NCBI GenBank assembly: GCA_002049785.1
Contig: MUKB01000035.1
Location: 1 to 19,210 of the forward strand
From: Caldifarciminota bacterium 4484_100
GTDB lineage: Bacteria > Hydrothermota > Tepidihabitantia > SM23-42
Direction of reading: 5' to 3'
Length of the DNA: 19,210 nt
Shown here: positions 16,632-19,210 of the stretch, in pieces
Numbering within the stretch: position 1 is the stretch's first letter
How the letters are laid out: each line of letters starts with the position of its first letter
Made by a program: the position numbers and the translations under genes
The notes under the pieces: generated by a model
Database searches by the model: none
Seen by the model: only the letters and a program-made list of their open reading frames with translations
Told to the model about the DNA's origin: nothing

Positions 16632-17916
16632 CCAATTCCTCAAGGTTATGAACCTTCCAGTATAAAGGACAGGCTCCCTTACAGATATCAAAATAAGAAC
16701 ATTGATGACACCGCGCAGGTGCATAATCAGCACGCTTGAAATAACTGAGCATTGGTGAATTCCAGATACTTTGAAAACTCTTTTTAAGAAGGTTGCCTAC
16801 GGGCATACGCCAGGATGAACAGGGGATGATATTACCAACCGGGTCGATACTCAAAAGCCCGGTGATTGCGGCACAGGATTTATTTCCAAAGCCGTATGCA
16901 ATAGGATTGAATTTACAGATGGGCACCGGTGAATACCAGAGAAATTGTATCCCTCGAGACTCGGCCCGCTCCTTCACCTCAAGGACATATCCACCAATTT
17001 CATCATAGGATACCCATAACTTTCTATCTTTATTCGCTGCACCACAGGGAATCAAGAGATTCATCGAAAATCTCTTCAAACCTAACTCTTCTACGAGACC
17101 AACAATATTTATCAGGTCCAAAAGATTTCCTCTCGATACTGTAGTGTTCGTATGGACAGAAATACCGGCCTGCATCAGTAATCTTATTCCGTTGACTGTA
17201 GCATCAAATGAACCGGGAACACCGGTAAGCCCATCGTGCACACCAGCATTGGAACCTTCAATACTCATCTGAGCACTGCGCAGACCCGACCCCTTTAAAC
17301 TCTCCACAAGTCCCTCATTCAAAAGGGTTCCATTGGTGATGAGGTTTGTCCACATTCCAATCCCAGCGGCATAATCAATGAGTTCGGCAATATCATCTCT
17401 TAAAAGAGGCTCGCCCCCGGTAAAACTTACCGATGGTACCTGTGCTTCATTGAATATTTTAAAGATAACCTTCTTTACATCATTTGTATTCATTTCGCGA
17501 TAGTCCCTATCTCCCACATAACAGAATCTGCATTTCAGATTACAGCGGTAGGTGACCGCGATTTCAGAAAGGACAGGATACTCATTGGGCGCGCCAGAAA
17601 ATTCATAATATGATACCGCCTCACGCCGGTCTGTCTCACGCAGACATCCACATACAACCGCCCTTAAATCGCAGAAGAAATAGTGAAGTTCTAAACGGCG
17701 TTCATCACTATCCCCGACCGTATCAAGTAGTTGACGGATAGAACCACCCTTCAATAGATATTGGAGTATACTCACACCACTCTGATTCAATCTGTAGACC
17801 TGATTCGGCACGAGGATTAACAATCGATCTCGCTCGCGGACATAGACAAACGGCTTAATCTCCTGAATAAAGCGATCAACCCAATCCAGGTTATAGACCC
17901 TTTGATTTCCGATCAA
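16597..17916 (-). CDS. Radical SAM/SPASM enzyme with N-terminal PqqD-like peptide-recognition domain
   Basis: This 439-residue enzyme is of the type that matures ribosomally made peptides. Residues 1 to about 95 look like a PqqD-like RRE domain: FVYVRERDRLLILVPNQVYR, LNQSGVSILQYLLKGG. The SAM cluster motif C125-x3-C129-x2-C132 (CNLKCRFC) follows, with GGEP at 167-170. The C-terminal SPASM region has seven cysteines (334, 348, 366, 403, 406, 412, 416), enough for two auxiliary iron-sulfur clusters. The pattern is that of sactisynthase and other SPASM peptide-modifying enzymes, some of which form thioether or C-C crosslinks. The start is TTG at 17916, overlapping the upstream stop (TTGA), with no strong Shine-Dalgarno, so translation is likely coupled to the Cys-tailed protein. 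That protein is the obvious substrate candidate. The reaction is not predictable from sequence. Confidence 0.85.
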   Translation of the reverse strand: MIGNQRVYNLDWVDRFIQEIKPFVYVRERDRLLILVPNQVYRLNQSGVSILQYLLKGGSIRQLLDTVGDSDERRLELHYFFCDLRAVVCGCLRETDRREAVSYYEFSGAPNEYPVLSEIAVTYRCNLKCRFCYVGDRDYREMNTNDVKKVIFKIFNEAQVPSVSFTGGEPLLRDDIAELIDYAAGIGMWTNLITNGTLLNEGLVESLKGSGLRSAQMSIEGSNAGVHDGLTGVPGSFDATVNGIRLLMQAGISVHTNTTVSRGNLLDLINIVGLVEELGLKRFSMNLLIPCGAANKDRKLWVSYDEIGGYVLEVKERAESRGIQFLWYSPVPICKFNPIAYGFGNKSCAAITGLLSIDPVGNIIPCSSWRMPVGNLLKKSFQSIWNSPMLSYFKRADYAPARCHQCSYFDICKGACPLYWKVHNLEELDGRASRLSHIR

Positions 17917-19210
17917 TGTGCACCACCACTTACGCAGGCTGAATGACAGGCGGAATGGCAGGCGGAGTGACAGGCAGAATGGCAGGCGGAGTGACAGGCG
18001 GAATGGCAGGCATCATGACACGCGGTATGAACATAGCAGGCGGAATGGCAGGCGTCAGAATGGATAAATGCCGAATAATTTTTTATTGGTGCAGTATAAA
18101 CAACAAAGCCCTGCTCTAAATCTCGATAATAATGTAGTCGTGAAAATCGGTATCCACGCAGATAATCATAGTAATCTGGATTTCTATACTCTTCGTCGAT
18201 ATACCTTTCAGGTGAAGGTGAACCTATCTTTTCTGTGTAGTATGCTTTGGTTGATTCGAGGTCACAATCCCAGGCCTTGGCAGAAATCTTCTGGACTATC
18301 ATAGTAATCAGTGACTTCAGCCTTTCCTGGTCAAGCGAACTATCCGGTTTCACCGCATCACAGAATGCCTGCTCATAGTATCTTAGACTACCTGGTCGAG
18401 AAAGTATCTTTATCTTCAGGGGTGGCCCCTTGATGATTTCAATCACACCCTGTTCGGCCAGTTTATTCGTCAGAATGGTCAAAACCTTGTTCACTGGATA
18501 GTCGAGAAAAAGCGCTGCCTCCACAAGGTCCAGCTTCGCAACCTTGCCCGATTTCCTGAAACTTGAGACCTCAATCCGGGGTGGAACCCAATCATCCCTG
18601 AGCCATCTCAGACTTGCCACATCACTGTATGCACCTTTCAGTCTGCGCGCTTTACGATTGGAATAGAATAGGTAGGGCACTAAGCAGATAATCATATAGA
18701 CCAGATCGACCGGGAATGTCCGACGTGGTCTCGTTCTTGGTTTTATTCTCAGCTTACCAAACTTTGCCGTCTCAAAATACCGCGCCGGAACATACTGCTG
18801 AATCATCACCTTCTCTCTTGTTCCCACACCCTCTTTATGGACTCGCACCGTAAACCAGTATCTTCCCTGATATTCCTGTCCAAAATATGAGAGGAGATAT
18901 TTTTCATTCATAAACCGTTCTGTACGGAAACCGTAATCATTCGGGTTAACCTCTCTTCCTTTCACTACAATCGGATAATAGACATAAACCGTATAGTGCT
19001 CTAACGGTTCATCCCACTGCACCGGAGACCAGTGTAGCACCACAAGTTCGCCAAATTCACTCTTGGTCAATGCCAGATTTCCGGTTTGGCCAACTTATTA
19101 CCCAGGTCCTTAATCTTCAGATGGTAGCGGACACCCGATTGGTCCAAGGCATAGGAACCTTCATAATCAAAATAGGGTTCCATATCCAGACCCTGGAGAT
19201 AGAAGCCATG
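17913..19210 (-). CDS. DUF2207-like membrane protein with C-terminal His-Ser-Ala-Cys repeat tail (5'-partial, one frameshift)
   Basis: The gene enters from the right edge. A first frame reads HGFYLQGLDMEPYFDYEG...LAKPEIWH and stops at TGA 19069-19067. The second frame, open from 19094, continues FGELVVLHWSPVQWDEP. In DUF2207-like proteins these parts would be continuous, so one base is probably missing around 19070-19095. Counting residues from 19070: an extracytoplasmic beta-rich part, one membrane segment at about 119-137 followed by RKARR, then a cytoplasmic-looking region with a winged-helix-like stretch (about 178-212). The tail (337-379) has ten Cys, mostly as HSAC units, and ends VSGGAH. 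The positive flank after the membrane segment puts the tail in the cytoplasm, where the radical SAM enzyme could reach it. The stop overlaps that enzyme's start. The DUF2207 call is from remembered pattern; the tail is directly visible. Confidence 0.7.
17934..18062 (-). repeat. 12-bp tandem repeat encoding the HSAC tail
   Basis: The stretch encodes HSDAC, HSAC, YVHTAC, HDAC and then six uninterrupted HSAC units, 43 residues with ten Cys. At the DNA level the unit is 12 bp and the copies differ at synonymous positions. Cys codons alternate TGT and TGC and Ser codons vary (TCC, TCT, TCA), hinting at a 24-bp higher-order unit. The degenerate copies lie at the N-terminal side, the uniform ones toward the C-terminus. 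Confidence 0.9.

Noticed and set aside
17934..18062. Regular short repeats resembling a small CRISPR or minisatellite
   Set aside because: The unit is 12 bp with no spacers, is in frame with a long coding region, and varies mainly at silent positions, so it is coding repeat DNA.

Overview
The window reads as a chromosomal segment from an uncultured diderm bacterium with moderate GC. The evidence for an outer membrane is a 445-residue beta-barrel-type protein with a signal peptide, a periplasmic LolA-like protein and an RND-family exporter. Gene content and style (HEAT-repeat lipoprotein, Roadblock protein, THEP1-type NTPase, TMTC-like glycosyltransferase with TPRs, DUF2207-like membrane protein) fit deep-branching candidate phyla of the WOR-3/Stahlbacteria kind. 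That placement is an impression, not something the sequence proves.

Layout. Left block (minus strand, 1-4572): HEAT-repeat lipoprotein, cysS, efp and a Roadblock/LC7 protein, then a comEC that runs off the left edge. The first three genes overlap start-to-stop. A 369-bp divergent intergenic region (4573-4941) holds two promoters and a 9-bp-arm inverted repeat. Plus-strand block (4942-12661): a broken urocanase gene (hutU) and mnmA, then a TetR regulator, an MMPL/RND exporter (frameshifted), a LolA-like periplasmic protein and an outer-membrane porin-like protein. This second set is probably one envelope-transport operon. Right block (minus strand): recO and a THEP1 NTPase as a pair (12658-13901). 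To their right is an operon transcribed leftward from beyond the right edge: a DUF2207-like membrane protein ending in a Cys/His repeat tail, a PqqD-like/radical SAM/SPASM enzyme, an unrecognised membrane protein, and a TMTC-like TPR membrane protein.

The most notable find is that right-hand operon. The membrane protein carries a cytoplasmic-looking tail of ten cysteines, mostly spaced as HSAC repeats. The next gene, translationally coupled to it, encodes a radical SAM enzyme with an N-terminal peptide-recognition-like domain and a seven-cysteine SPASM region. This is the arrangement of a RiPP-like or protein-tail maturation system, with the precursor peptide fused to a large membrane protein.

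A second theme is a uniform promoter format. Five candidate promoters all have a 16-bp spacer between TTGA-type -35 and TATAAT/TAAAAT -10 boxes, and two are placed so that the mRNA would be leaderless. Three genes (hutU, the MMPL exporter and the DUF2207-like gene) have broken reading frames. At least two look like single-base sequence errors or recent mutations. The hutU break is a roughly 23-nt loss relative to the family. No tRNA, rRNA, CRISPR array, insertion sequence or convincing intrinsic terminator was seen.
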